A DNA stretch of 64,000 nt, taken from positions 227,440-291,439 of the forward strand of contig SSNP01000147.1 in NCBI GenBank assembly GCA_006937955.1. The letters run 5' to 3'. The notes beneath the pieces are model-generated. The model ran no database searches, was not told the origin of the DNA, and worked only from the letters and a program-made list of their open reading frames with translations. Below, piece after piece: positions 19,465 to 30,597 of this stretch. This stretch comes from Pachypanchax playfairii (lineage: Eukaryota > Chordata > Actinopteri > Cyprinodontiformes > Aplocheilidae). Position 1 is the first letter of the stretch. Every line of letters starts with the position of its first letter. The translations under genes were made by a program, and so were the position numbers.

Positions 19465-20670
19465 AGCTAGAACACTCTACAGGAGGTCCTTCCCGTCCAC
19501 AGCTAGAACCCTCTACAGGAGATCCTTCCCGTCCACAGCTAGAACACTCTGCAGGAGATCCTTCCTGTCCACAGCTAGAACCCTCTACAGGAGATCCTTC
19601 CTGTCCACAGCTAGAACCCTCTACAGGAGATCCTTCCCGTCCACAGCTAGAACCCTCTACAGGAGAACCTTCCTGTCCACAGCTAGAACCCTCTACAGGA
19701 GAACCTTCCTGTCCACAGCTAGAACCCTCTACAGGAGATCCATCCTGTCCACAGCTAGAACCCTCTACAGGAGATCCTTCCCGTCCACAGCTAGAACCCT
19801 CGGCAGGAGATCCTTCCCGTCCACAGCTAGAACACTCTGCAGGAGATCCTTCCTGTCCACAGCTAGAACCCTCTACAGGAGATCCTTCCTGTCCACAGCT
19901 AGAACCCTCTACAGGAGATCCTTCCCATCTACAGCTAGAACCCTCTACAGGAGATCCTTCCTGTCCACAGCTAGAACCCTCTACAGGAGAACCTTCCTGT
20001 CCACAGCTAGAACCCTCTACAGGAGAACCTTCCTGTCCACAGCTAGAACCCTCTACAGGAGATCCTTCCCGTCCACAGCTAGAACACTCTGCAGGAGATC
20101 CTTACTGTCCACAGCTAGAACCCTCTACAGGAGGTCCTTCCCGTCCACAGCTAGAACCCTCTACAGGAGATCCTTCCCGTCCACAGCTAGAACCCTCTAC
20201 AGGAGGTCCTTCCCGTCCACAGCTAGAACCCTCTACAGGAGATCCTTCCCGTCCACAGCTAGAACACTCTGCAGGAGATCCTTCCTGTCCACAGCTAGAA
20301 CCCTCTACAGGAGATCCTTCCTGTCCACAGCTAGAACCCTCTACAGGAGATCCTTCCCGTCCACAGTTAGAACCCTCTACAGGAGATCCTTCCCGTCCAC
20401 AGCTAGAACCCTCTACAGGAGATCCTTCCCGTCCACAGCTAGAACCCTCTACAGGAGATCCTTCCTGTCCACAGTTAGAACCCTCTACAGGAGATCCTTC
20501 CCGTCCACAGCTAGAACCCTCTACAGGAGATCCTTCCCGTCCACAGCTAGAACCCTCTACAGGAGATCCTTCCCGTCCACAGCTAGAACACTCTGCAGGA
20601 GATCCTTCCTGTCCACAGCTAGAACCCTCTACAGGAGAACCTTCCTGTCCACAGCTAGAACCCTCTACAA
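19465..20670. repeat. 36-bp minisatellite array 2 (33 units plus a partial)
   Basis: The distance from the first 'agctag' (19465) to the last (20653) is exactly 33 x 36 bp. Units read 'agctagaaccctctacagg' plus 'agatccttcc(c/t)gtccac'. Variant units with 'acactctgcagg' occur at about 19541, 19829, 20081, 20261 and 20585 in similar local contexts, which indicates block duplications inside the array. The last unit runs directly into the unexpanded Rex1 3' end (next entry), so the array is an expansion of the LINE's own terminal coding sequence. The open frames on both strands (period 12 codons) are by-products. Confidence 0.96.
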
Positions 20671-20752
20671 TGACTCCCTGAAGAATAACTGAGCTACAAC
20701 AACACTTAATTTCCCTTCGGGGATTAATAAAGTATTTTTGATTTGATTTGAT
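20671..20752 (+). mobile_element. Rex1-type LINE 3' terminus
   Basis: 'tgactccctgaagaataact' then 'aatttcccttcggggattaa', 'taaagtatttttga' and a (TTTGATT) tail. This is the characteristic 3' end of Rex1-type LINEs, directly attached to the last unit of the 36-bp array. Confidence 0.85.
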
Positions 20753-21384
20753 TCTTTGGAAGACTAAAAAGAGTGCAGCCATCTTGACATCCAAAGATAC
20801 ATTTCTTCCATGATGGCATTTTGGAGTTATGAAAAGCGCCCAGAAAAGTTGTCAGTAGATAAGCTCAGGAAAGGTGCACTCTCGCAGTTCCACCAGGTGT
20901 TTGCTAATTGCTGCTACCGCTGCTCTGCCTGCGTTACACACGGGGGAGGAGTGCTCTCCTGTGAGGGGAGCAGTGGGCATTAGCTTGGCAGGTAATGAAA
21001 TATCGGGGGCGTTTCAAGGAGAAATGGGCATTTCTGGGAGGAATCAGGCAAACGGCTTTCAAAATGGCTGCCATGAGAGTGTCTAAAGATTACTTAAACA
21101 TACATAAATGAGCTAATGAAATATTTTAGGCATGATTTTAATGAGGGAACAACATGATAACATGATGTAAAGCTTGAAAAAGTCCATTTTGCATAATACA
21201 CCCCCTTTAACTACTTTATGTAGAGCTTTGTCGATACTGTTTCTTGTAGATTAGAGACCCAGGCTGCACATATCTACTTTGTCCCAGATGCTTAGAAAAG
21301 GAATGATGTGTGCATGTGCATGTAGTACGATAACATGACAATCAGAAACCTTTCTCAGTTTCTCACTCACTCACAAACGAAATT
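20753..21384. other. Unassigned; MITE-like right end near 21180
   Basis: GC-richer 20860-21080, then AT-rich. 'ccattttgcataatacaccc' followed by 'cctttaa' near 21185 resembles a widespread fish MITE terminus, but the partner end was not found. No gene recognised. Confidence 0.35.
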
Positions 21385-22730
21385 GTTTTATAAATCATCA
21401 TCATCATCATCATCAGTTTATTTATAAAGCACATTTAAAAATTGCAGTGACGCAGACCAAAGTGCTGTACACAAATAAAAACAACAAATACAGAGATAAA
21501 AATAAACATGCTATAAAAACAAACATAAAAATGAAATAAAAAAATAAAAAAACAATATAAGGTCAGCAAGGGGTTAGACTGCCCCAACAGAGTTAAAAGC
21601 CTGAGAATAAAAATAAGTCTTTAAACGGATCTTAAAAATACTAAGAGATGGGGCGAGGCGGACTGTCAGGGGGAGCTGGTTCCATAAGCTAGGGGCACAA
21701 ACTGAGAACACCCGCTCACTGCGCGCCTTATAGCGGGCTGGACGAACCTGCGGCAGGTGGCCCGAGTGCATGCAAAGATTTAAAAGCAAATAAAAGGATC
21801 TTAAATTTAATCCGACAGCGGATTGGCAGCCAGTGCAGATTAGCCAGTACAGGGGTGATATGTTGCTTCAGCCAGTGAAGATTAGCCAGTACAGGGGTGA
21901 TATGATGTTTCAGCCAGTGCAGATTAGCCAGTACAGGGGTGATATGTTGCTTCAGCCAGTGCAGATTAGCCAGTACAGGGTGATATGTTGCTTCAGCCAG
22001 TGCAGATTAGCCAGTACAGGGTGATATGTTGCTTCAAAGTAGTCCCAGTTAAAAATCGTGCAGCAGCATTTTGTACTAACTGGAGACGAACTATTGCGGA
22101 TGAAGGAGCACCATATAACAGAGTTGGCATGATCAAGGCGTGATGTCACAAACGCATGGATGACTGAGTGAAGATCTTTTCTCTTCAGAATGGATTTTAG
22201 CTTGGTCAGCCTACGGAGGTGGAAAAAACAGGATCTAACAACCTGATTAATCTGGACATCAAATCTGAGGTCAGGGTCAAAGATGGCCTCCAGATTTTTG
22301 ATGTTCGGTTTCAATAGAGCCGACAAGCAAGAGGGAAGAGTCTGGACTACAGCAGTAGGAGAACAAGGGGAAAACCGTATTGCTTCCAATTTAGACTCGT
22401 TTAAGTGGAGAAAATTATCAGAGAGCCAAATCTTAATCTCAGCCATACAATCAGAAAGGGGTTGCACTGGGTCAGTTGATTTTAGGGCCACATATAACTG
22501 ACAGTCATCGGCATAAAGGTAGTAATTCACCTGAAATTTCATTAAAATGCCTGCCAGTGGTAAAAGATACAAGTTAAAAAGAAGTGGACTCAAGATCGAA
22601 CCTTGGGGAACTCCACAGGTAAGAGGTGACACTTTCCTAAATGAAATGTGCGAAAGTAAAAAAGAAATCTGCAGGCATTATAAGACCGATCTTTCTTTAA
22701 TAAGCCAGACACCAACATTGTTCTCCACCT
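21385..22730 (-). pseudogene. L2-like LINE, reverse, RT to 3' end
   Basis: Reading in reverse from about 22730: a degraded RT with SPLTCGVPQGSILSPLLF, the catalytic YADD in NYYLYADDCQLYV (about 22510), SDNFLHLNESKLEAI, VIHAFVTSRLDHANSV, then CVL-type C-terminal blocks PSLWNQLPLTVRLA and IFKIRLKTYF (about 21640). It ends in a poly(A)-like region with 'tgctttataaataaac' and a (TGA)n tail near 21400. Stops and frameshifts are present. The segment is expanded by an internal 42-bp minisatellite at 21827-22034. Confidence 0.85.
21827..22034. repeat. 42-bp minisatellite inside the L2 coding remnant (5 units)
   Basis: Units begin 'cagccagtgcagattagcc' at 21827, 21869, 21911, 21953 and 21994. The spacing is 42, 42, 42, then 41 after loss of one G from a GGGG run. 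In reverse translation each unit gives the HPVLANLHWL-like conserved block of the LINE C-terminal domain plus KQHI. The array is therefore an in-frame (14-codon) amplification of LINE coding sequence. Confidence 0.93.
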
Positions 22731-23789
22731 TCACATTTCAAACCTCTCGTTTCAATTCTGTGGGAAATCGATCAATCTCAAAAAGCCTTTTTAAAGGCAA
22801 ATTCACACAACTTTTACCTAAAAAGCACAAAAAAGTGATGACTTCATGTTCAAATTAGCGTGTGATGTCATTTGGCAACATCTAGCAACTTTCTGGGTCA
22901 ACATCAGCTGCTTTCTGTCAGAGACAGTTGGCAACACTAGGTTAAGGTGATTAGATGGCTGGGTAGATGGATGGATGTTCAAGTAAGATAATTGTAAATA
23001 TTTTGTTCAAGAAAGCAGGAGTTTGAAATGTCAATCATGACAGGTAAATTACTGATTGTTTCTGCTGTGTAAATAATTCCAGGTTTTTAGTTCTCTAATA
23101 ACCTGATACTCTTAGACCGTTAGCCTTGTTTTATGTTGTAGAAAAATGGAAACAAATAGTGGATCATTAATTCATATAGTTCAAGTCAATAAAACTAAAG
23201 CTGGCATGGACAATTTCACATCAACATCAACTCTTTACATCCAAAAAGAAATCTTTCTCTTTGGAGTCTTTGGCAATAATGAATGTTTCAGAAATCATGT
23301 TAATACTGCGGTCCATCCTCTTAAGTACCCGTAGATGAAGGGGTTTTACTGCAGTACTTGTGAAGTATTCTAGTTTGCGGTTAGCCATCATCCTGGCTTA
23401 CTGCGTTCCCAGTTACTATACTGTACCACTCAGTGGGTCTTCTTCAACACCTTGACTGTGCTAATTGGGACAAAGCCCCTGTAGTGTGATCCTCAAGTGG
23501 AGCCATACTGTGGTTTTCTTGCAGATGTGTGTGTGTGTATGTTGGGTGGGCATTTATCACTTCTGACTTTTGCCAGAAATTCAAAAGCAAAGGTCTAATT
23601 CTTGCACGTAATGCTGGTCAAAGTAAAATGCAAACTAAGATTCATCCATAAGATCCAAAGGTATGTATTTAGAGTTTTATGATGTTATTGTCAGGCTGTG
23701 CTGCAAAGATGGAGTTCCTGTTTTTTTAATCAAGTTAAACAATCCGCACTGTGCAGTTATTTTTAAATGTTGTGTAGGTTTTTAAATAA
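22731..23789. other. Intergenic, nothing recognised
   Basis: Mostly unique-looking AT-rich sequence with a short ATGG run near 22968 and a short TG run at 23526. No gene or element termini seen. Confidence 0.5.
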
Positions 23790-24115
23790 CTCTGAGGTGC
23801 AAAGAAGAGTCACAGACGATCGCAGCTGCCTCTCCAATTTATTAAAGGTCACACGGGGCAAGGTGAAGGACCTTAGTTAAGTCCTTCAGTCAAATGAAAC
23901 ATCAGCTGTCCAACAGATAATACTCAACTGAGCTTATATAGCTACTTTGGACGTCATCAGACACAAATGGGAAACAGATGGTTTCCCTTTAAAGGCATTA
24001 CATACGATTTTACTCCGAATGAGAAGCTCAACGGCTGTTTGTCGTTTTTCAAGTAGTGCACATGCGTTGTAACCCCCCCTCCCTCCCTCTTCCTCCTTTT
24101 CCTTCAATGAAAGCA
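23790..24115 (-). mobile_element. Possible solo LTR, reverse
   Basis: Read in reverse, the order is a TATA box (TATATAAGC, about 23940), a downstream poly(A) signal (TTTAATAAATTGG, about 23840) and a CT/GA-rich U5-like tail to about 23790. Promoter and poly(A) signal about 100 bp apart is LTR-like spacing. TG...CA ends, target duplication and a partner LTR were not established. Confidence 0.3.
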
Positions 24116-24266
24116 ACACCTTTGTGAATTAAGTAGTTGTGTTTACTATTGGCATTGCTGGAGTTTTTTGTGGAACTACTACAACTTTGTTTCTTCAAGC
24201 ATCTCAGAGTCATCGATGGTAAAAGGCTGTTTATTGTTACTCAGTACAAGTGCTGCTAGTGTTGCA

Positions 24267-24332
24267 ATGCTAGCTAGCATGGATCACTGAAGCCTGATCC
24301 ATGCTAGCTAGCATGGATCACTGAAGCCTGAT
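24267..24332. repeat. Tandem duplication of a palindrome-bearing 34-bp unit
   Basis: 'atgctagctagcatggatca' followed by 'ctgaagcctgat' occurs at 24267 and again at 24301. Each copy carries the palindrome CATGCTAGCTAGCATG or its core, with two NheI-like GCTAGC motifs. Confidence 0.9.
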
Positions 24333-26432
24333 GCTGCACACTGTTCAGCCCATGTTCATGTCAGATGCATCTTTCTCCGCGCTGATTCACAAGAGTTTCT
24401 GCTCATCTGTTTATTTTTTCACCATGGGTAAGTAAATAACATTAAAAGACAATTGAAGAGCGCTTGTTTTAGTTACTCCTGCTTTTAATTTGACATCGTT
24501 CATCTTATCTTCAACTATTTCTCTTACTCTTTCCTTTGTTTAGACACCCAAAAACCCCTCCCCTCTCACCATAGTCAGCCCAGTCCGTTACACTGTGTGT
24601 GTGTGTGTTTGTGTAGATGTGTGTGTTGTGTTTATTTGCATCTTTATAGTCTGTTTAGATACGCATTTATGATCGCATATGTCAATCGCAGTGTTTTATT
24701 TTGAAGAATTGCTATTATTTTTGACCGGATTGTCTCGTGTGTCCTGATGTTATTTCCTGCCAGAATTGACGCGGAACGCTCATGCAAAAAATAGACCAGA
24801 CGCCAAAATAATAACTTAACAGCTCCATGTCTGGCGTGAACTACGTACATCATATAGGTTAACAAGGACACCGAATGGAAGCGGTCTCGGTTCCGCTCTG
24901 CTTTGCAGCACTTCCGCGTGAAGTAGTACTGAGACCTAAACAAACTAAGTAGTACGTACAGAAATATGATTGACAAGCTAGTAGCCAATAGATAACGAAA
25001 CGGGTTTGTTATCTATAGGCTACTTTATTTCAAGCCCCACCAGGTCTATGATTTATTAATATTATAACTTTTTCTTTTGCACACCATAACTACAAGACCA
25101 CTACAAGTTGATACAATGATTGAAAAGTAAATTTGACATATAAATTTGCTACAAAATCCTATTTAGCACATTTAAGGAATTGTTAACTGTTCCACACAGA
25201 CCTTTCCTCTGATTTGAGTGAAAAACAGGATATCGTCCATCTCAGTTCTTGGAACATACTGGTCAAAACATTTCTCAGTACTTGTTTATCTGTCTCATAG
25301 AACAAGTTTGTGCGTTGAGTTGAAACTTGGGTCACTTATATAAAATCATTCTATAACAGTTGTTATATAATTTTTTTCACAGCAGCAGATATTGTGTCTT
25401 ACACCATCACACACCACCATGTAATTGGTTACAGTAGTTTAATACATTCTGCCCCATGTTTAGAGGTAAAGTAGTATGTTAGTAGGACATTATAATGCAA
25501 GTTTACCTGTATTATAACACCGGTAGATGTTGCTCTCCCCATTATTATAGTGTTATTTGTGCCTTTAGTTGTATATGTGATCATCTTTAATAACGGTGTC
25601 TCCTTATGACCATTGGTCATAAGCGGCAGCTAAATTACCATTGTGGCTTTCTTAAACCCAGCACAGGAGATGTAAACATGTCGATCTACCTGTCTCTGCA
25701 AAATTTCTTATTTGGGAGCTTTGGCAGATACGTTTATGTGTCACAATGCAGTGTTATAATGCGTTTTGTCTTAGGTGTTTTAGTTACATATTTTTTGTGT
25801 CAATACTGCTAGTGAGTAGCTGCAAAGCTAAAGCCAACGTCAGCCTAAGAGTGTGCTATACACGTTATACGTGATGTTTATCACTCTTGAATAGCACATA
25901 TACAAACTGTTGTAATTCTATATCGTTCACCTGATTTAGATGTAAAGAGTTATATATTAAAAATGTGATTAACAACAACATATATTTGGAGTGTTAGTTT
26001 TGTTTTAGTTTTGTTGTCTCTGTGTTGTTTTCTCCCATGTGAATGTTCTAAATAAAAAGGGACAGGAGTTTGAAATGAGCTGCAGGTCAACAGGATCTTT
26101 CGGTCATGATGACGAGTCATGAATATTAACTCAGTTCCACCGAGTCGCTCACGCCAGGATCAGACATCAGTAACTCCAGGACAGGTTTCTGATGGATCTG
26201 AATCGCTTTTCTTTCTCTTTCTCTCCTTCTTCTGCTCTGATCTGTTTATCTGTAATGTAACACGATTAGTTTAGAATGTTTGCATGAAGCTGAATGAATT
26301 CAGTATGAATCTCTGTGAGCTGAACTTTGAGTGAGTTCCTTTCAAGTATTACACAACTCTGACTTCAAATGTCTTGCAACAGTAAAAACAATATTAATAA
26401 TAAAAGCTGTAGGTAGTGTAGTGGAGACTGAT
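24333..26432. other. Intergenic, apart from one hairpin
   Basis: About 2.1 kb of AT-rich sequence with no recognisable ORF product or mobile-element end. It contains the hairpin at 24980 and a TG run at 24596-24625. Confidence 0.5.
24980..25024. other. Inverted repeat (17-bp stem, 11-nt loop)
   Basis: Arm AGTAGCCAATAGATAAC at 24980-24996 pairs with 25008-25024 with one mismatch. It could form a cruciform or hairpin. No function assigned. Confidence 0.8.
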
Positions 26433-26488
26433 TTCATTCATTCATTCATTCATTCATTCATTCATTCATTCATTCATTCATTCATTCA
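26433..26488. repeat. (TTCA)n microsatellite, LINE tail
   Basis: About 14 TTCA units. On the reverse strand it is (TGAA)n directly following the end of the reverse LINE fragment, so it is probably that element's 3' tail. Confidence 0.9.
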
Positions 26489-27940
26489 TGACCACACAAC
26501 AAGTTGGTGGAATTTGTGTTCAGTACAGCATGATATACTCATATCTCTATGTCAACACTCACAGTCCAGAAACAGTAAAGACAGAAAGACAGTAGATACA
26601 TTAGGCCGTTTCTTGGTTCTATGGCTGTTGGGAAAAAAATGTTTCTAATGCCGCTTTTCCACCGACAGAACACGGTGCGGCTCGGTTCACTTTAGCCCCC
26701 TGCGGACCCTTTTCCACCGCCTTTCTCGGGTCTTAACCGCGTCATTCCGCGCCAACCCGGCCTCTTTTTTCAGACCACCTCCTCGGTGGTCCGAAGCGGC
26801 CCAACGCGGGCCCACACGCCCACCTGTCTACTGATTGGTCCAGTAAACTGCTACCAGTGACTCGACTACCTACGTAGTGGTAGCCCCTGATTGGCCCGGC
26901 TGTGTGTGGTGTTCATGTGGTGTGATATAGAAGCGCTCCCGCAAAGGGCTTTAAAAAAAACTCCCAGCAACCATACAAATATTTTATTTTAAAATACAAT
27001 TGACTTTGGACAATGGCGACTTCCTCCACAAGAACCAAAAATCAAACCAACCAAAATGAACCACAGACAGAGTGTAAAGTACAAAAACACACGTATATCC
27101 GCCATTGTTGTTGTTGTTTCACGCGCTGTGACGTCGCGGACAAAGACTTTTGCGCGCCACTTTTCATAGCCAGGTGGGCACGCCCATATCCCCACTTACG
27201 TCCGCTTTATGTTTCCACTGCCTCAAGCGAGTTGATCTGTACTTGTTGATACTGTACCACTCTCAAACGCGCCGTGCTGATTTGTCAGTGGAAAAGGGGC
27301 AGACATCTGGTTGTTTGTGTTGGCAAGGACCTGTAGAGTCTTCCAGAAGGCAAACATAAAAACAGATACTATGCAGGGTGTGAAGGATCTGAGGTGATTT
27401 TTTTCTGCCCGTTGTGTGATACGTCTATTGTACAGTGAGTCGATGGAAGGGAGGGTATGGCCTGTGATTTTATGATTTGTCTATTATACGTTGTAGTTTT
27501 TTCCGTGATTGTGAGTCCAAATTACCATACCAGACTATTATGGATGAGGTGAGTATGCTTTGGATGATGGCCGTGTAAAACTGAAACAGAATGATGTGCC
27601 TGACTCTGAACTTTTTTTAATTGTCTAAGAAAAAATAATCGTTTATTGGCTTTTTTGTAAATTTGGTCAGAGTGCTGTGCTGACGGAGGTCACCCTCCAC
27701 AGAGGAGAGTTATCCAGAAGGATGAGAGTTACTGGCACAAGATTCCTCCTGAAGTCCACAATTGTATCCATAGTTTTATCCCCATTTAGTTCCTGTATAT
27801 TGTCTCTGCAACCTTTTATCAGACTGTCAGTCTCTGGCTTGTAGGCAGTCCCATCACCAGAGATGATCCCAGACAGGACTGTGTCCGCTGTAAACAGCTG
27901 TTAGTGTACAGGGAGAAGAGCAGGGGAGAAAGTGGAAGAA
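26489..27940 (-). pseudogene. Rex1/Babar-like LINE 3' half, reverse, split by a MITE
   Basis: Reading in reverse from 27940: FSPLLFSLYTN-like text, then TVLSGIISGDGTAYK with a degraded FADD region, VDFRRN, PVTLILLDNSPLWRV, FFLRQLKK, ITSDPSHPA, and LPSGRLYRSLPTQTN at about 27310. The coding text then resumes on the far side of the MITE (26648 downward) with FFPNSHRTKK and ends in the (TGAA)n tail. Multiple frameshifts. The MITE at 26649-27301 sits precisely between the codons for the NQMS and FFP blocks. Confidence 0.8.
26649..27301. mobile_element. Harbinger-like MITE, copy 2
   Basis: 653 bp, TGCCGCTTTTCCACCGACAG to the inverse CAGTGGAAAAGGGGCA. Very similar over its length to copy 3 (same orientation) and to the reverse complement of copy 1. 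Internal ORFs are MATSSTRTKNQTNQNEPQTE forward and MADIRVFLYFTLCLWFILVG reverse. The flanking triplets (TAA and GAC) do not match, so the target duplication has changed or one end has been altered. Continuity of the LINE on both sides proves insertion. Confidence 0.85.
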
Positions 27941-28130
27941 TTATTTACCAAGAGTAGAAGTAAAAGGAAAAAAGTTGATATAATTTCATGCATGAAATGA
28001 GAGCAGTCATACAGATGTTGGTACATTGGAATGAGTCTCTGCCCATAATGTTGTTTAGCTGTGTTTTATAGTGAGTCTGATATGAGAGACCCTGGACATC
28101 ACCAGACCTCTGGGTTCCTGCCAGAACATC
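27941..28130. other. Unassigned spacer
   Basis: Probably degraded LINE upstream sequence, but nothing can be named. It forms the left flank of the next MITE. Confidence 0.35.
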
Positions 28131-28133
28131 TTA

Positions 28134-28722
28134 CCCCGGGCTCACACTGCATCCAGATCCGGTCCGGTGCGGACCCCGCAGGCATTCCGTTAGATTAAAA
28201 TCCCTTTTGAAGGCTCACAGTAGCTCCGCGCGGTGCGGGTCCGGTTACGGGGGCCGTACGGCACTACGGAAAGAATCCGCAAGGTTCAATTTTTTCCGGA
28301 CGCCGGAGTCGATCCGCGTGAAGTTTGATGAAATCTGACGAACTATACAGGAAGTGTGGCTTGAATATCCGGTGTTTTTTCAAAATAAACGAGTGTACAA
28401 ACAATTGTAACTTGACTCTTCTTTTTAGACAGCACACGCGCTAATAGGAAATGTAAACATTACATCACACCCGGTGACACAGGGTCCCGAAAGCCTGCAG
28501 CACAACACATTTTCACACATTTGCTAAATAATGGACGTGTTCTCGTGTGAAGTCCCGACAAAACGATAACCCACGTGAACTTCTGTTCTCGCGGGTGACG
28601 TTTCCGCACCCAGCACCGGAGCTGGCCGCATTCCCTATCTGGAGCAGATGTGAGTGGGAGCTTGCGGAAAAACCGCACCGAATCGGGACCGAAGCCGTTC
28701 CGTAGGCAGTGTGAGCCCGGCG
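28134..28722. mobile_element. PIF/Harbinger-type MITE with TTA target duplication
   Basis: 589-bp element with termini CCCCGGGCTCACACTGC and the inverse GCAGTGTGAGCCCGGCG. It is flanked by TTA at 28131-28133 and 28723-28725. It is strikingly GC-rich (CpG-rich) near both ends relative to its surroundings. It carries no transposase. The short reverse ORF at 28460-28678 is not recognised. The TTA duplication and GGGC-type ends support PIF/Harbinger. Confidence 0.8.
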
Positions 28723-28725
28723 TTA

Positions 28726-29664
28726 GATTGCCATGAGTCTACTCTGAGCACTTGTTGATGAGGAGATCAACAATCTGGTGTTAAGTTTGAATCATTTGTC
28801 ACAGTGATACGCTTGTTCAAATGGTGCCATGCCCAGTCTCACATCCTGTGTGACAGAAGGTCTGTGATCCATCTGCAGGTGGGACAGGAAACATGATGGA
28901 GGCCTTAATGAAGACATGGAGACCAAACTGTGGACAAAATGAGTGGACACTGTGAAATAGCTGAAGCTGCATTAAGATTGTTTGTTTGTAAATAAATTTC
29001 ACAACGAAAACGTGTATGACTGTCAGACAACAGTTGTTTACAAATACATCATATTCAAGTCACATGCCATCTTGTTGCAAAGTGTTTTTCCTGCAATTGA
29101 GTGTGACTCCAACTGAAAATGTGTTCATCTAGTTAGTAACAGTTGCATCCCAGAGAGATTCCAGTTTTAAAGATGAACTCTGGAGGCAGCAGGTCAGCAG
29201 CTTCAGACTGAAACATGTGCTGCTGCTGCTTTGTGTGGATTCTTTCAAGACTGGAGAGGTGTGATGGTATGGGGGCGCTGACCTCTGCTGTGATGTCATG
29301 AGGCCTTTGCTAAAGCTGAGAATCACTGTGCAACTTACACAGTCTTTACAGATTTATAACAGACTGTAGTTCACAGTGACAGACTGCAACTTACAGGCTG
29401 ATAATACCCAACTGATCTGACTCCAGAAAGTGAAAGCTTTCATTGTGACGGAGGTCTGGTCAGCTCTGTTCCCCTCACTCACTAACAGATTTATGAGTCA
29501 GATTGCAATGTCAGCTGTCCTCAACTAGTACAAACTGGTGCAGACTGAGAATCATGGGTATAATCTGGCTGCTGGCGATGGGGCTGGTATAACAGGGGGG
29601 GATGTTAGTGAAGGTGTTGTTTTGTACAAAAGAAAAAAAGATGTAGCCAAACACACAACAATGT
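28726..29664. other. Unassigned; may contain degraded Rex1 sequence
   Basis: Text around 28740-28980 ('acagaaggtctgtgatccat', 'ctgaagctgcattaagattg') resembles Rex1-associated repeats in fish. No domain could be read in any frame. Confidence 0.35.
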
Positions 29665-30597
29665 ATTTATTACTTCTAGACTTGATTACTGTAATTCATT
29701 ATTATCAGGATGTTCTAATAGTTCTGTTAAAGGCCTCCAGCTGATCCAAAATACTGCTGCCAGAGTTCTGATGAGAGTTAGAAGGAGAGACCATATTTCT
29801 CCTGTTTTAGCATCACTTCATTGGCTCCCTGTAAGGTCTAGAATAAAGTTTAAGGTTTTACTTTTGACGTATAAGGCCTTGAACGACCAAGCTCCAGCTT
29901 ATATTAAAGATCTTATTGTTCCATATGTTCCTAACAGAACACTTCGCTCTCAGACTGCAGGTCTGCTTGTAGTTCCTAGAGGTTCTAAAAGTAGAATGGG
30001 AGGAAGAGCTTTTAATTATCAGGCTCCTCTCCTGTGGAACCAGCTTCCACTTTTTATCCGTGAGGCAGACACCTTGTGTAGTTTTAAGAATAGACTTAAA
30101 ACTTTCCTTTTTACACAATCCTATAGTCAGGGTTCTCCTGAGCTTTCCCTTTAGTTATGCTGCTATAGGTTTAGACTGCTGGAGGACATACTGACCACAT
30201 GTCTTCACTCTGCTGTCTTTCTTTACACTCCATGTTTGTATTGATTGTTACTGCTGCCATTAACTGTTTCTCTGTTTATCTTTCTATAGACATGATGACT
30301 GGCCCAAACCCATCAGTGTTTGTCTCTTTCCTGTCAGCTCAGACCCCAGTCGGCATCCTGAGCTGGGTTCTGGTTCTGGTTCTGCTAGAGGTTTCTTCCT
30401 GTTAAAAGGGAGTCGTTCCTTTCCACTGTCGCCAATCGTGATGCTCAGGATGGAGGATTGTGCTGAATTAAGAATTCAACCCAATCAGCTGGTTCCTTAG
30501 ATAGAAAATGTTTTATTAATAATTGGTTGATTTTCCTGTGAAGTGCCTCGAAATGACTTTGTCATAAACTGGCGCTTTATAAATAAATAAACTTGAA
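29665..30597 (+). pseudogene. L2-like LINE 3' end (third family)
   Basis: Forward 5'-truncated copy: LDYCNSL, a frame-broken LQLIQNTAARVLM, then an open stretch from 29771 with DHISPVLASLHWLPVRSR, IKFKVLLLTYKALNDQAP, PLLWNQLPLFIREADTL and FKNRLKTFLF. The stop is at 30152-30154. The 3' UTR ends with 'tgaagtgcctcgaaatgact', 'ggcgctttataaataaataa' and a short A-rich tail. This is the commonest L2-type terminus in fish. It differs from the copies at 1-3105 and 15092 in 3' UTR. Confidence 0.85.

Noticed and set aside
19465..20670. CRISPR-like regular 36-bp repeat array
   Set aside because: Units are contiguous with no unique spacers, and the genome is a vertebrate. It is a minisatellite.
20102..20794. 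230-aa reverse ORF of EGSSCGREGSP-type repeats as a gene
   Set aside because: The period is a multiple of three, so frames stay open on both strands. It has no start context, and it runs into a LINE 3' UTR.
27013..27249. Host gene for the MATSSTRTKNQ protein
   Set aside because: Lies fully inside a MITE and recurs in two other copies.
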